This document shows, piece by piece, positions 26,829 to 35,833 of a stretch of 64,000 nucleotides of DNA. Below the pieces are notes generated by a model. The model did no database searches. It saw only the letters and a program-made list of their open reading frames with translations, and was not told the origin of the DNA. Position numbers and translations under genes: made by a program. This DNA is from Gammaproteobacteria bacterium. GTDB lineage: Bacteria > Pseudomonadota > Gammaproteobacteria > Pseudomonadales > Azotimanducaceae. Where the stretch lies: positions 20,929 to 84,928 of the forward strand of contig VXUA01000043.1 in NCBI GenBank assembly GCA_009837185.1. The letters run 5' to 3'. Numbering within the stretch: the stretch's first letter is position 1; each line of letters opens with the position of its first letter.

Positions 26829-28233
26829 ATAGTGAAACGAGTTGTCGAAATTCTTGGTCGGCGAGTGTTTTTTTGCCGTATGCAACTTGCTGCCAATGCA
26901 TACTCAGCTTGTTGAATACACTACTTAATGTCGGTACTCGGCGCGCAATCACGCGGGCACAAATTCGTTCTGTGTCACAAACTTCAATCGGGCAAGAGTG
27001 CTTGGCGATCAAGAAGAGTAATGCGCCTCGATAAAGCAGCGACAGGGCGTCCCGGGCGCGTCCTTCGCTCCATGCTAACGTAGCGTTGGCGACTACATCG
27101 GACGGCAATTCTACTTCAGTTGTCGAATCCGCGATGATAGAGACTTCAGTTTCGTCAGCTTTACTCGTTTTGGATCGTTTCTTGACAAACTCCCATACGC
27201 GAAGTCTGATCAATACCCAAATTACAAGCCCAATCAACGACGCGATTAACACTCCCATGATTATGTAGCTGATAATCTGCATGACAACACCCCAAGCATT
27301 TCCACGTCCAGGACGAGGAGGTCGCGGTTCTCTAATGACCTCTTCGCGAACAACGTGCTCGCGCATAGTGTCGTCAATTTCGGACCGAAAATGGGATTGT
27401 GAGGAGACAGTGGAGTCAAAAGTTACCTCTTGTGCCGCCACATCTGTTGCAGGGACAAGGATTAAAAACGCGACATATACGACACTCAGTCGAGCAACTA
27501 ATCTCTGAAAACCAAGATACAGATCCCATCCCTCTAATCCGATGCGACGATTGATGTACAACCCAAATCCGGCACAGACGTAGAAAGGAGCCATGAACGC
27601 TGAGCTAGTGAGTAATAAGCCAAGAAGTAGAGCTTTGCCGGATTGCGAAGTCCATACCCAGTTCCACTGTATCACAAATAAGTCAAAAAACACTACCGTC
27701 TCATCGAAAACAGGTTGGACAAATAGCATATACAGAATGACTCCCATGGTGACTAAGATTAGCTCACAAAGGAACATCCCAATGTGTAAGAGCAAGTAGG
27801 AACTAATAAGTGGCGACTTTACGAGTTGTCGTCGTCTACGGATCTTTCCAGTACCGCTCTCGATACCCTCCAAAGCTGCGACCGGAGACAAAGTACTTCT
27901 ACCAGGACAAAAGCGATATATAGTCAGCCACGCCAATGTGTCGTATTGAAATACCCCACGAAAAGCTGACGACACATTGTGTTTCTGTAAGAAAATCGCT
28001 GAACTGACAACTTGGAGCGGTAGTCGTTCGTACAACGGTTTGAACCACCAAAAAAACACCACCGCGATGAGCGTGTGCGGTATAACCCAAGCGATTACAA
28101 AAATTGGAATCGCGAAAACCGCCCAACTACCAAGTAACGCCCACCAATACTTGCGCGCCAACAAAACTCCTATGTCTATAGCTTCGTCTGGCGTTCGTAG
28201 ACGTAGTTCAACCTGGGAGTCTTGAAATTTCAT
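26809..28233 (-). CDS. DUF4129 domain membrane protein
   Basis: 474 residues. The N-terminal half has about five membrane segments (WWALLGSWAVFAIPIF, HTLIAVVFFWWF and others between residues 30 and 270). A periplasmic R/E-rich stretch follows, a final helix (IISYIIMGVLIASLIGLVIW), then the cytoplasmic DUF4129 domain with its conserved WSEGRARDALSLLYRGALLFL. The gene overlaps SpoIIM-like and DUF4350 genes on either side. DUF4129 proteins recur in MoxR operons and are related in places to transglutaminase-linked membrane proteins; function is not established. Confidence 0.88.
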   Translation of the reverse strand: MKFQDSQVELRLRTPDEAIDIGVLLARKYWWALLGSWAVFAIPIFVIAWVIPHTLIAVVFFWWFKPLYERLPLQVVSSAIFLQKHNVSSAFRGVFQYDTLAWLTIYRFCPGRSTLSPVAALEGIESGTGKIRRRRQLVKSPLISSYLLLHIGMFLCELILVTMGVILYMLFVQPVFDETVVFFDLFVIQWNWVWTSQSGKALLLGLLLTSSAFMAPFYVCAGFGLYINRRIGLEGWDLYLGFQRLVARLSVVYVAFLILVPATDVAAQEVTFDSTVSSQSHFRSEIDDTMREHVVREEVIREPRPPRPGRGNAWGVVMQIISYIIMGVLIASLIGLVIWVLIRLRVWEFVKKRSKTSKADETEVSIIADSTTEVELPSDVVANATLAWSEGRARDALSLLYRGALLFLIAKHSCPIEVCDTERICARVIARRVPTLSSVFNKLSMHWQQVAYGKKTLADQEFRQLVSLYESSFA

Positions 28234-29191
28234 TCCGGCCGACTAACAAAAAATAGGAAAGCACAAGCACCCATAAGATCCCACCCACGACATACTTGAC
28301 AATGTTTGGAAAGTGTAGGGGCGACCAAAAAGCCTCGATAAATGCAGCTAAGATAAACATCGTAAAGAACCCGGCGGCAAGAGTCATCGATTCACGGATT
28401 CCTTTTCGGAGTGCAGTTTGTCGTCCTAAATTTCCAGGGAAATACAGAGCTGCCGCTAATCGTAATCCCGCGGCACCTGCAATGACAATAGCAGTCAGTT
28501 CAAGCGCGCCATGCCCGATCACGAATGGATACAAAGTGGAACCATAACCGATAACGGTCAAGTGCGCGAACACTGAGCCCAAGAATACGCTGTTGACCAA
28601 TATGACGAAAACGGTGAGCAAACCAAGACCGATGCCGGAAACAAAAGTTACTAAGCCAATAGAGGTGTTGTTAAATATGTACCCCGCTAGGGCTTCGAGC
28701 CGACTCGAAGGGTCAGGGCTGTATCCTTGCCAAGGAGCGCTAGGGTCGTACATACGCTCAAACGATGCTACCATGCTTCTGTCCATTACAGAGTATATGA
28801 AGGTATCAGACTGAGAAATGCAGTAAGACACGACTAGCCAAGGAAGAGTGAACAGGACTAACGAAGTTAGCACCCATTTTTTGTGTTTGCGTACTTCTCT
28901 AGGAAACGTATTCGTGTAGAAACGAAATATGTTCTCAAGCCAACCGGTACGTGAGACGTAAACCAAGTTGTGTCCTCGGAGAACTAGCGTATTTAAGCGT
29001 GTAATTAAGTTTGCTCCGTAGTGTCGAGTCCGAGCTACAGTTAGGTCATGGGACACAGCTCGGTACAGATCAACGAAGTGTTCTACACTCGTCGGATTTT
29101 CAACTTTTCGAGTGCGTTCATACTCGTTGAGTGCCCTTTCGAACGACTTCCACGAATCTTCGCGCTTGTCAATGAATTGATTCTCTTTCAC
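28208..29191 (-). CDS. SpoIIM-family membrane protein
   Basis: 327 residues. An N-terminal cytoplasmic helical domain (WKSFERALNEYERTRK, FVDLYRAVSHDLTVART) precedes about five or six membrane segments after residue 105 (LVLFTLPWLVVSY, LVTFVSGIGLGLLTVFVILV, and the tail). GNVFLGS-type and GHGALELTAIVIAGAAGL motifs are SpoIIM-like; the latter is the best family mark. In sporulating bacteria SpoIIM supports peptidoglycan hydrolysis in engulfment; in non-sporulating proteobacteria the homologue accompanies MoxR operons. Overlaps the RDD start region by 4 bases and the DUF4129 gene by 26. Confidence 0.9.
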   Translation of the reverse strand: MKENQFIDKREDSWKSFERALNEYERTRKVENPTSVEHFVDLYRAVSHDLTVARTRHYGANLITRLNTLVLRGHNLVYVSRTGWLENIFRFYTNTFPREVRKHKKWVLTSLVLFTLPWLVVSYCISQSDTFIYSVMDRSMVASFERMYDPSAPWQGYSPDPSSRLEALAGYIFNNTSIGLVTFVSGIGLGLLTVFVILVNSVFLGSVFAHLTVIGYGSTLYPFVIGHGALELTAIVIAGAAGLRLAAALYFPGNLGRQTALRKGIRESMTLAAGFFTMFILAAFIEAFWSPLHFPNIVKYVVGGILWVLVLSYFLLVGRNEISRLPG

Positions 29192-30039
29192 GAGGCACCC
29201 CGTATTGAGTTAGCATAACCTAAACAGACGTTTACAGCTTCTTCAGAATGCTGGCTGTGTAGTGGTTCGAGTACTTCAGCTAGCTCAATTTTGCGCTCGT
29301 CGGAAAACTCCGAACTCCGATCTTGGAATGCTAGTAGCAGTTTTTGATCCTGTAGCGCAAGCGTGATCGGAAGGGTGGTAGGTGAAGTGACACCTCTGTA
29401 AGGAGCGACTCTTGGCTGAGTAGTATAGATTACTATGGTGTCGGCTAAATGATCCCCGAGACGTCGAAAATTTTTAGAAAACAGAACGAAAAATAATCCC
29501 GGTACGCCTAGCGGAATTAACGAAGGAATTAAGCCGATGAGCATGATTCCAGGCATACTGAGGAAGAGAGTATCCACAGTTCGGAAAAGATTTCGAATGA
29601 TTGATTGCATGATGCCAACCGGGGTTCCTTCGGCATTGGTCACTTTTATCGACGATACTACTTTACCGGGTGTCTTCCCGTCATTTAATTGTTCAAAAAT
29701 TACGCCATAGAACCAAGCAACGGTAAAAAATACTATTAGAGTCAGCGCACTCAACAAATCTTCAACCGCAGGACCCATGAACGAACTCAAAAGTGCTACA
29801 AGTAACAAGAACAGGACGTAGATCAGTAGTTTCAGACCTTCATCAACCACTAACGCGATCCCTCGCGCTAGAAAACCTGCAGGTCGAATTTCTAGCTCTG
29901 CTCCCTCCGGCGATTCCAGAACGACTTTTGTGTCGAGGATTTGGAGCTTCTCGACATCTTTTAGTGTGAATTGTTCGCCGCGCGCTGACTCAAAGTCGGT
30001 GTCTTCAGTTATAGTAGGTGGGGGTAGAGTGGTAGTCAT
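29188..30039 (-). CDS. RDD-family membrane protein (operon type)
   Basis: 283 residues, longer than the three small RDD proteins nearby and not closely similar to them. N-terminal polar segment, RDD core (GFLARGIALVVDEGLKLLIY; later DGKTPGKVVSSIKVTNAEG; RRLGDHLADTIVIYT), three or four membrane helices, and a C-terminal cytoplasmic stretch of about 60 residues. It heads the conserved RDD-SpoIIM-DUF4129-DUF4350-MoxR-DUF58 set. The 4-base ATGA overlap with SpoIIM supports co-translation. Function unknown. Confidence 0.9.
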   Translation of the reverse strand: MTTTLPPPTITEDTDFESARGEQFTLKDVEKLQILDTKVVLESPEGAELEIRPAGFLARGIALVVDEGLKLLIYVLFLLLVALLSSFMGPAVEDLLSALTLIVFFTVAWFYGVIFEQLNDGKTPGKVVSSIKVTNAEGTPVGIMQSIIRNLFRTVDTLFLSMPGIMLIGLIPSLIPLGVPGLFFVLFSKNFRRLGDHLADTIVIYTTQPRVAPYRGVTSPTTLPITLALQDQKLLLAFQDRSSEFSDERKIELAEVLEPLHSQHSEEAVNVCLGYANSIRGAS

Positions 30040-30045
30040 GAAGAA

Positions 30046-31254
30046 CTAAGCTTCTTGGATGTCGTTGAACGTCTTAGCCCCATCGCTTTCTTGCATCGAA
30101 AGGCTAAGTTCTTTATAGGGAGACTGTGAGTCGAGATAGTCGAGGTCGCGACGTACGTATTGCATTTCATCTGCTAAGAACTGTGCGACGGCAGTACGAA
30201 ACTGAGTATTTGCAATGTAATGAGCAGAATAAGTCGGCTGTGCTTTATAGCCTCGAGCAAACTTGTGTGCACCCTGTGCGCCGGCCTCTAAACTCTGTAA
30301 CCGATGTTGAATCGCGTATTCCATCGCTTGGTAATAACACAATTCAAAGTGCAAGAACGGATAGTGTTCGATGCACCCCCAGTTTCGACCATACAGTGTT
30401 TCATCTCCAAGAAAATTTAGTGCTCCAGCGATGTATTTTGTCCCACGCCGACAGAGGATCAAGAGAATCCGTTCTGACATTGTAGTGCTCACCCGACTAA
30501 AGAATTCACGATTGAGATACGCGCTGCCCCATTTTCTCGAGCTGGTTTCAAGATAGAACGAGTAAAACACGTCCCAGTGCTCTTCTCGAAGATCTGAGCC
30601 CGTTAGCCATTCAATGTGTAAGTCGTTTTCCTTGACATCACGCCTTTCACGTCGAATGTTTTTGCGTTTTTTGCTCGTTAGTTGGGAGACGAAATCGTCA
30701 AACGAATCGTAGCCTTCATTAGTCCAATGAAACTGTAAGTCCATTCTCTGTAAGAGTCCTGCCAATTTGGCCCGGCTGCACTCTGACTGGTTCAAAAACG
30801 TGATGTGGGCAGAACTCACGCCCATGTTGTCAGTGAGATCGATTATCTTTTGTATTAAGGATGATTCGATTTCTGTCTTAGCTTGAATTTGTTTTGCCAG
30901 TATGCGCGTGCCAGTAACAGGAGTAAATGGAACGCAGACTTGGTACTTTGGGTAGTAATTTCTTCCCGCGCGGTAGAAAGCTTCTGCCCAAGCGTAGTCG
31001 AATACGTACTCACCTCTTGAATGGGTTTTGAGATACATCGGAACCAATCCTACGGTTTCGTCATTGTGTTTGAGCTCAACGTGACTTGGTAGCCAACCGG
31101 TTTCCTCCGAGACACACCCGCTCTGTTCTAGCGCGACGAGAAATCTGTGGTCGACAAAAGGTTGGTACGGGTTGCCTGGTGGGAGTGCACAAGCGTTCCA
31201 ATCATTCGCGTCGATTGATGCGATCGATTGGCGAGTAGTAACACAAAATGACAC
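30046..31254 (-). CDS. COG3146 / DUF482 GNAT-like protein
   Basis: 402 residues. Family marks: NPYQPFVDHRFLVALEQSG at the start, VGLVPMYLKTHSRGEYVFDYAW, YYPKYQVCVPFTPVTGTR, then KKRKNIRRERR, HWDVFYSFYLETSSRKWGSAYL, and the C-terminal EAGAQGAHKFARGYKAQPTYSAH. This is a double-GNAT protein related to FemAB-type enzymes and described as peptidoglycan-biosynthesis/recognition-like, but its reaction is unproven. It lies 6 bases before the RDD gene in the same direction, so it appears to lead the MoxR operon. Confidence 0.88.
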   Translation of the reverse strand: MSFCVTTRQSIASIDANDWNACALPPGNPYQPFVDHRFLVALEQSGCVSEETGWLPSHVELKHNDETVGLVPMYLKTHSRGEYVFDYAWAEAFYRAGRNYYPKYQVCVPFTPVTGTRILAKQIQAKTEIESSLIQKIIDLTDNMGVSSAHITFLNQSECSRAKLAGLLQRMDLQFHWTNEGYDSFDDFVSQLTSKKRKNIRRERRDVKENDLHIEWLTGSDLREEHWDVFYSFYLETSSRKWGSAYLNREFFSRVSTTMSERILLILCRRGTKYIAGALNFLGDETLYGRNWGCIEHYPFLHFELCYYQAMEYAIQHRLQSLEAGAQGAHKFARGYKAQPTYSAHYIANTQFRTAVAQFLADEMQYVRRDLDYLDSQSPYKELSLSMQESDGAKTFNDIQEA

Positions 31255-31331
31255 GATAGCTTATCGAAGTATTCAGTGACAGATGGCATGCTTAAATGCG
31301 TTCACCAACATTGAGGGAGTTTGTAAGAGAT

Positions 31332-32123
31332 TCAACCGAACGTCCTTGCTTTCTCTCTTGAGTAGAAGAAGCCTGCCAAGGAGACGCATACGACCGAGTA
31401 TGCACTCAGTACGAGCAAATGCAATAATATGGGATACCCTAACGACGTATCTATCAACTTGAACGCGAGTTGCGACGAGTGAAAGACTGGCGTGAACAAT
31501 GCGATCGACTGGACAAATTTTGGTAAGACGTCAAAGGGAATAATGATACCACCTAGCAGTAACAATGGGAGGTACAAAACGTTCACAACAGCGTGCGCGG
31601 TATTGGGACCGGCCATGAATCCACATAGCAGACCAATCATGCAATACGGAATCGTAGACAAGGAAACAACCACCACTAGCAGAGCACTCTGTACCAGAGA
31701 TAGCTGAAGAGAAACGAAAGTGTGTCCGATTGCCAAAATGATGCAACAAATCAGTATTGAAAACGCGACCGCCATCAAAGCTTTGGCCAGAAAATAAACT
31801 AATATCGGCATGGGGCTGACGCGTTTAAGTAGCAACCAACCTTGACCTCGTTCATTGGCAACATATACTCCGAAACCGAACATTCCAGTTCCGATCGCGC
31901 CGATTGAACTCGTCGCGATAATCCAAAATTGATGAGAACGTTCGATCGTCTCTCCCCAATCAATCACAAGACCACAAAAGAGATAAACAATTACGGGAAA
32001 GCCAAGGATCGCTGATGCGAACGCTGGTGTCCGCAAACACTTTAAAAATTCAGTGTACGACTCGGCCAATAGTACTCGGCAGAAGTGTGAAGATTGTTCA
32101 ATCACTGGCGCGATAGTCCCCAT
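31332..32123 (-). CDS. ABC-2 type transporter permease
   Basis: About 263 residues with six hydrophobic segments. Features of ABC-2 exporter permeases: N-terminal amphipathic lead, FGVYVANERGQGWLLLKRVSPMP (the conserved coupling region), YCMIGLLCGFMAGPNTAHAVVN, LLLLGGIIIPFDVLPKFVQ. The start is the ATG at 32123, one codon after an in-frame TTG. Overlaps the ATPase gene by about 26 bases, so both form one exporter. Substrate unknown; it belongs to the same orientation as the MoxR set and could be cotranscribed. Confidence 0.9.
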   Translation of the reverse strand: MGTIAPVIEQSSHFCRVLLAESYTEFLKCLRTPAFASAILGFPVIVYLFCGLVIDWGETIERSHQFWIIATSSIGAIGTGMFGFGVYVANERGQGWLLLKRVSPMPILVYFLAKALMAVAFSILICCIILAIGHTFVSLQLSLVQSALLVVVVSLSTIPYCMIGLLCGFMAGPNTAHAVVNVLYLPLLLLGGIIIPFDVLPKFVQSIALFTPVFHSSQLAFKLIDTSLGYPILLHLLVLSAYSVVCVSLAGFFYSREKARTFG

Positions 32124-33015
32124 CAAATCGTGCTGGTGAAAGGAGGTGTAAGTAGGCGTCCTGTAGAGAAGCTGGTTTCACTGCCAAGTTCTTAAGATTG
32201 GGATCTAGTTGAAGCAATTGCCTTACGGTACTCTCGGCCTCAGAGACGTAGAGCCGTAAATGATTGTTGACGTGTTCGATCCGTTTTACTTGATGATTTC
32301 TCTCAAACACGTCTACATTTACATTGGTTTGCGCGGATATTTCGGTAGTCCCAATCATTGATCTCAGCTTTGCTGGACTAGCGTCAGCAATGACACGGCC
32401 GTCGTGAAATATCAATATCCGATCTCCAAGTCTTTCAGCTTCTTGTAAGTTGTGTGTAGCAAGCAAGAGAGTACGTTCTGTGCTAACGAGTTGGTCTACT
32501 TCATCCCATAATGCCATTCGTGCTTCTACGTCATGAGAAGTGGACGGTTCGTCTAGAATCAGCAGCTTTGGGTTTCCACACAGAGCTAAGGCGAAGTTGA
32601 GACGTTGTTGTTGCCCGCCGCTGAGCGACCCAAATGTTCTCCGCTCCAGTCCTTCCAATCTCGCGATGCGGACGAGTTCGTCTGTAGAAAGAGGCTGATG
32701 GTAGTAAGTTCGGAATAGTTTTAAATGTTCCTGTACCTTTAGTGTACTGGGGATTCCAGAAATTTGAAGCATAGCACCGGTAAGTCGACGTATGGATATG
32801 TGACCTGGGGTCTTGCCAAATACCGAGAGCGAACCTCGATCCACTTTCAATACGCCTAGTATGAGATTAAGAAATGTACTCTTTCCAGCGCCATTCGGAC
32901 CAAGGAGAACACATCTCTGCCCTTGAGAAACCTGAAGTGAGAGATCCGTAAGTGCGGTGACGTCTTTGTAGGATTTCGCTATGTTCGAAGCTTCAACTAC
33001 GATTTCTTCGTTCAT
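32098..33015 (-). CDS. ABC transporter ATP-binding protein
   Basis: 305 residues. Walker A LGPNGAGKST at about residues 38-47, signature LSGGQQQRLN, Walker B KLLILDEPSTSHD, H-loop LLATHNLQEAERLGD. A C-terminal about 80-residue extension after the ATPase core is typical of ABC-2 (DrrA/NatA-like) subunits. Partner of the overlapping permease. The D-loop reads STSHD rather than the common TxGLD. Start ATG at 33015 with no strong ribosome binding site. Confidence 0.92.
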   Translation of the reverse strand: MNEEIVVEASNIAKSYKDVTALTDLSLQVSQGQRCVLLGPNGAGKSTFLNLILGVLKVDRGSLSVFGKTPGHISIRRLTGAMLQISGIPSTLKVQEHLKLFRTYYHQPLSTDELVRIARLEGLERRTFGSLSGGQQQRLNFALALCGNPKLLILDEPSTSHDVEARMALWDEVDQLVSTERTLLLATHNLQEAERLGDRILIFHDGRVIADASPAKLRSMIGTTEISAQTNVNVDVFERNHQVKRIEHVNNHLRLYVSEAESTVRQLLQLDPNLKNLAVKPASLQDAYLHLLSPARFDGDYRASD

Positions 33016-33236
33016 GACGTCAAAATTTTTTTGGGTTGGAATATTGATCTAGAAATGTGGAGAAGACATTGGCTAATGCTGCTCACACTTTGACTACACG
33101 ACACAGATGAAATTTTTGTAACTTACGACATGTAAAATCGGTCTGTTGCGTGGTGCCAACTACCACCATACAACGAGGTACTGACGTGTGTATCACATGT
33201 TGGGATCAACAAGCAATCAGATTCCAGAGGTAATCC

Positions 33237-33647
33237 TTGCACTATCTATCGGGTTTAATTGGCATAGCATTTGTTGTACTTGCGTTGTTTTCTTGGCAAA
33301 CCCCATGGATAGGAGGACTGTTTCTAACTTGCGGCGTATTGTCTTTTCTTGCTATTCGTCCGAGTAGAGTCAGATGGTGGCTTTATACTTGCTGCATCGC
33401 TTCGGCTTTAGCCGCGATAACACTGTTTGCCCGATTCTTTCTTCAGGTGGAATCGCTTTCGGATACGATAGACGCCACAGGTTTCGATTATGCATTGCTC
33501 ACAGACTTTGGTGCCGGATTCGCGATGCTGTACGTAGTATCGGAATATAGCTGTTGGCTGAAGGGGCGTCAGGATCGAGTAAAGCTCAAAATTGAGTTTC
33601 AGCGGTGGCGTGAGCGAATTCGTTTACTCGAAATACCTCGTTCGTAA
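33237..33647 (+). CDS. Small predicted membrane protein
   Basis: 136 residues beginning with TTG preceded by AGAGG. Four membrane segments can be read: LIGIAFVVLALFSW, GGLFLTCGVLSFLAI, WWLYTCCIASALAAITLFARF, and a weaker YALLTDFGAGFAMLYVV. The C-terminus is basic with a possible amphipathic helix (VKLKIEFQRWRERIRL). I do not recognise a family. It stands alone between the divergent ABC transporter and tRNA-Pro. Confidence 0.65.
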   Translation: MHYLSGLIGIAFVVLALFSWQTPWIGGLFLTCGVLSFLAIRPSRVRWWLYTCCIASALAAITLFARFFLQVESLSDTIDATGFDYALLTDFGAGFAMLYVVSEYSCWLKGRQDRVKLKIEFQRWRERIRLLEIPRS

Positions 33648-33696
33648 CCAACACGATTGACCTTAATTTTCAAGTTCGATCGACCACAAATTAGCA

Positions 33697-33773
33697 TGGT
33701 CGGAGTGGCCGGATTTGAACCGGCGGCCCCTGCCTCCCGAAGACAGTGCTCTACCAAGCTGAGCTACACTCCG
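33697..33773 (-). tRNA. tRNA-Pro (CGG)
   Basis: Full cloverleaf on the minus strand: acceptor CGGAGTG/CACTCCG with discriminator A and encoded CCA; D arm AGCTCAGCTTGGTAGAGC; anticodon stem CTGTC/GGCAG with loop TTCGGGA, so anticodon CGG; T arm with GGTTCAAATCC. Reads CCG proline codons. Confidence 0.95.
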
Positions 33774-33810
33774 ACTTTGTACAAAAACGCCTAAGTTTCG
33801 CGTTGGAGAT

Positions 33811-34812
33811 TCAATAAGCCCGGTACATTGCAAGACGCGCGAGCGCTACGAGTGCTTCTTGAAACGTGTTATTCGGTACCGCCTGCAAGCATTCTATGCA
33901 TTGTTGAGTATGCTTCTCCGCGAGTGCTTTGCAGTAATCCAGAGCACCAGAAGTACGAACGGCGGAGATTACGGTTGAGAGTTCCTCCTGCGAACGATTG
34001 CTGATGGCATTGCGCACGCAAGCAACTTCACTAGGACTGCCCATTCGCATCGTGAAGATCAGGGGTATCGTGGCTTTTCCGCCGGCTAAGTCATCCCCGA
34101 CATTTTTACCCATAACATCGCTATCACCCGCAAAATCTAGCCAATCATCAATCAGTTGGTAGGCTATGCCGAAATGGCATCCAAAATCTCGTAAAGCATT
34201 GCATAACTGAACGTCTGCGCCAGCCAGTGTCGCGCTTGAATGCGCCGCCGCTTGGAACAACATGGCTGTTTTGCAACGGATTACTTCAAGATACTCGCTT
34301 TCGGTGATCTCGGTGTTGCCGCTGTTCTGAAGTTGTAGTACTTCGCCTTCCGCTATAACGTTCGTCGCGCGGCTAATGATTTCCATCAACGGCATCGAAT
34401 CGATCTCGACCATGAGTTGAAACGCTCGAGAGTAAAGAAAGTCGCCTACTAAAACGCTTGGGGCATTGCCCCAAAGCACGTTTACCGTCTGCTTGCCGCG
34501 ACGCTTTCCAGAAGCATCGACAACATCGTCGTGCAACAGTGTAGCGGTATGAAGAAATTCAACGAGTACGGCTAATTTGATCTGTGCATTACCAATGTAA
34601 CTACAAGCCTTAGCGGCTAACAAAACAATTAAAGGTCGCAAACGCTTGCCTCCAGAGCCAACGATATAGCGACCGATTTCGACTACGAGTGGTACTCGCG
34701 AGTGTAACTGCCGGTCGATGAGGCTATTAACCTCGTCGAATTCATGCTGAACTAGCGCGCGAATTTGTCCGAATGTCGGACTAGACTGCACATTGGCTAC
34801 ATGGGCGTTCAT
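33811..34812 (-). CDS. ispB: Octaprenyl diphosphate synthase (polyprenyl synthetase)
   Basis: About 333 residues from the Met of MNAHVANVQS; a TTG 21 bases upstream is possible. Builds the all-trans polyprenyl side chain of ubiquinone from FPP and IPP. First aspartate-rich motif LLHDDVVDASGKRRG (DDxxD) and second LIDDWLDFAGD (DDxxD) are intact, with GGKRLRPLIVLLAAKA before them. The gene is divergent from rplU-rpmA-obgE, the arrangement found in E. coli and most gammaproteobacteria, which favours IspB over other prenyl synthases; chain length cannot be read from sequence by eye. Confidence 0.92.
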   Translation of the reverse strand: MNAHVANVQSSPTFGQIRALVQHEFDEVNSLIDRQLHSRVPLVVEIGRYIVGSGGKRLRPLIVLLAAKACSYIGNAQIKLAVLVEFLHTATLLHDDVVDASGKRRGKQTVNVLWGNAPSVLVGDFLYSRAFQLMVEIDSMPLMEIISRATNVIAEGEVLQLQNSGNTEITESEYLEVIRCKTAMLFQAAAHSSATLAGADVQLCNALRDFGCHFGIAYQLIDDWLDFAGDSDVMGKNVGDDLAGGKATIPLIFTMRMGSPSEVACVRNAISNRSQEELSTVISAVRTSGALDYCKALAEKHTQQCIECLQAVPNNTFQEALVALARLAMYRAY

Positions 34813-35201
34813 TAAGCAGTGTCCACCAAGCAAAGTGGAACTGGGGTAGGTAAGATCAATCCTTCTTCGATGTGATGCAATATTGAAATCTAAACGAATT
34901 TTGCAAAGGAATTTTATTTGCTAGGTGCGGATAGAGTGAGAATTGCGGTCGGAGTGTGATCTGTGTTATGAATTTGATATCTCCTCCACGTGGCCGATTC
35001 ACGATCATGTGCTTCGGCGATGGTGATTTCCAGTACGAAACACGTCACGAGAGCGCAAGTTACTCGTGTACAAAGACTCGATTCGTGTAAAATTCCGTGC
35101 TTGAATTTTGTAGCGACTGGTGAATGCGAGAGTACTCTTTTACTGGGCTGCAAATCACTCATTAGATAACAAACGCCAAAAACAATAAGAAGAAAACGCT
35201 C
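34813..35201. other. Divergent promoter region between ispB and rplU
   Basis: 389 bases. By analogy it holds the divergent promoters of ispB and of the rplU-rpmA operon. A TAAAAT near 35090 could be a -10 box for rplU but no good -35 pairs with it. No gene is supported. Confidence 0.45.
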
Positions 35202-35528
35202 ATGTATGCCGTGTTTGAAAGTGGTGGCAAACAACACCGCGTCGTAACTGGAGAAACTCTCGCGATAGAGCGACTAGATGCTCCGGTAGGATCCGACATC
35301 TCCTTTGAATCAGTTTTAATGGTCAAAGACCAAGAAAAAGATAAAGTATCGGTTGGCACTCCATATTTAGCGAATTGCAAAGTCAATGCACGAGTGGTGA
35401 GCCATGGTCGGCAACCTAAAATAACGGTCATAAAATTCAAAAGACGAAAAAACTACCTAAGACGAAAAGGCCACAAACAACACACAACGTGGGTCGAGAT
35501 TACGTCAATTGAGCACAAAGGCAAGTAA
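35202..35528 (+). CDS. rplU: 50S ribosomal protein L21
   Basis: 108 residues. Begins [14 protein letters not shown], the near-invariant L21 start, and ends with the [17 protein letters not shown] basic block. Binds 23S rRNA in the large subunit. First gene of rplU-rpmA-obgE; L27 follows after 2 bases. Confidence 0.97.
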   Translation: MYAVFESGGKQHRVVTGETLAIERLDAPVGSDISFESVLMVKDQEKDKVSVGTPYLANCKVNARVVSHGRQPKITVIKFKRRKNYLRRKGHKQHTTWVEITSIEHKGK

Positions 35529-35530
35529 CA

Positions 35531-35791
35531 ATGGCACATAAGAAAGCAGGCGGGAAGACTAAGAACGGTCGCGATTCTGAATCTAAACGGTTAGGAGTCA
35601 AAAAGTACGGTGGAGAAATCGTACGAGCAGGCAATATTCTGGTTCGACAGCGTGGTACTAAATTCCATCCAGGATCAAATGTTGGATGTGGTAAGGATCA
35701 CACTCTGTTTGCAAAGTCAGACGGTACGGTCGAATATCGAAAACACGGTTCGCTTCAAAGGACGTACGTAAGCGTTATTGCGGCGAGCTAA
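35531..35791 (+). CDS. rpmA: 50S ribosomal protein L27
   Basis: 86 residues. [20 protein letters not shown] and [20 protein letters not shown] are L27 signatures; its N-terminal tail reaches the peptidyl-transferase centre. The direct start MAHKKAGG means no Firmicutes-type cleaved leader. 2 bases after rplU, 42 before obgE. Confidence 0.97.
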   Translation: MAHKKAGGKTKNGRDSESKRLGVKKYGGEIVRAGNILVRQRGTKFHPGSNVGCGKDHTLFAKSDGTVEYRKHGSLQRTYVSVIAAS

Positions 35792-35833
35792 GCTCCCGTA
35801 CTTCGTGCCCTGCCATTCAAGGAGGCACGCACG

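Noticed and set aside
33697..33773. tRNA-Pro as an attachment site for a mobile island
   Set aside because: No integrase gene and no repeated 3' end of the tRNA nearby; the flanking genes are conserved or unremarkable.
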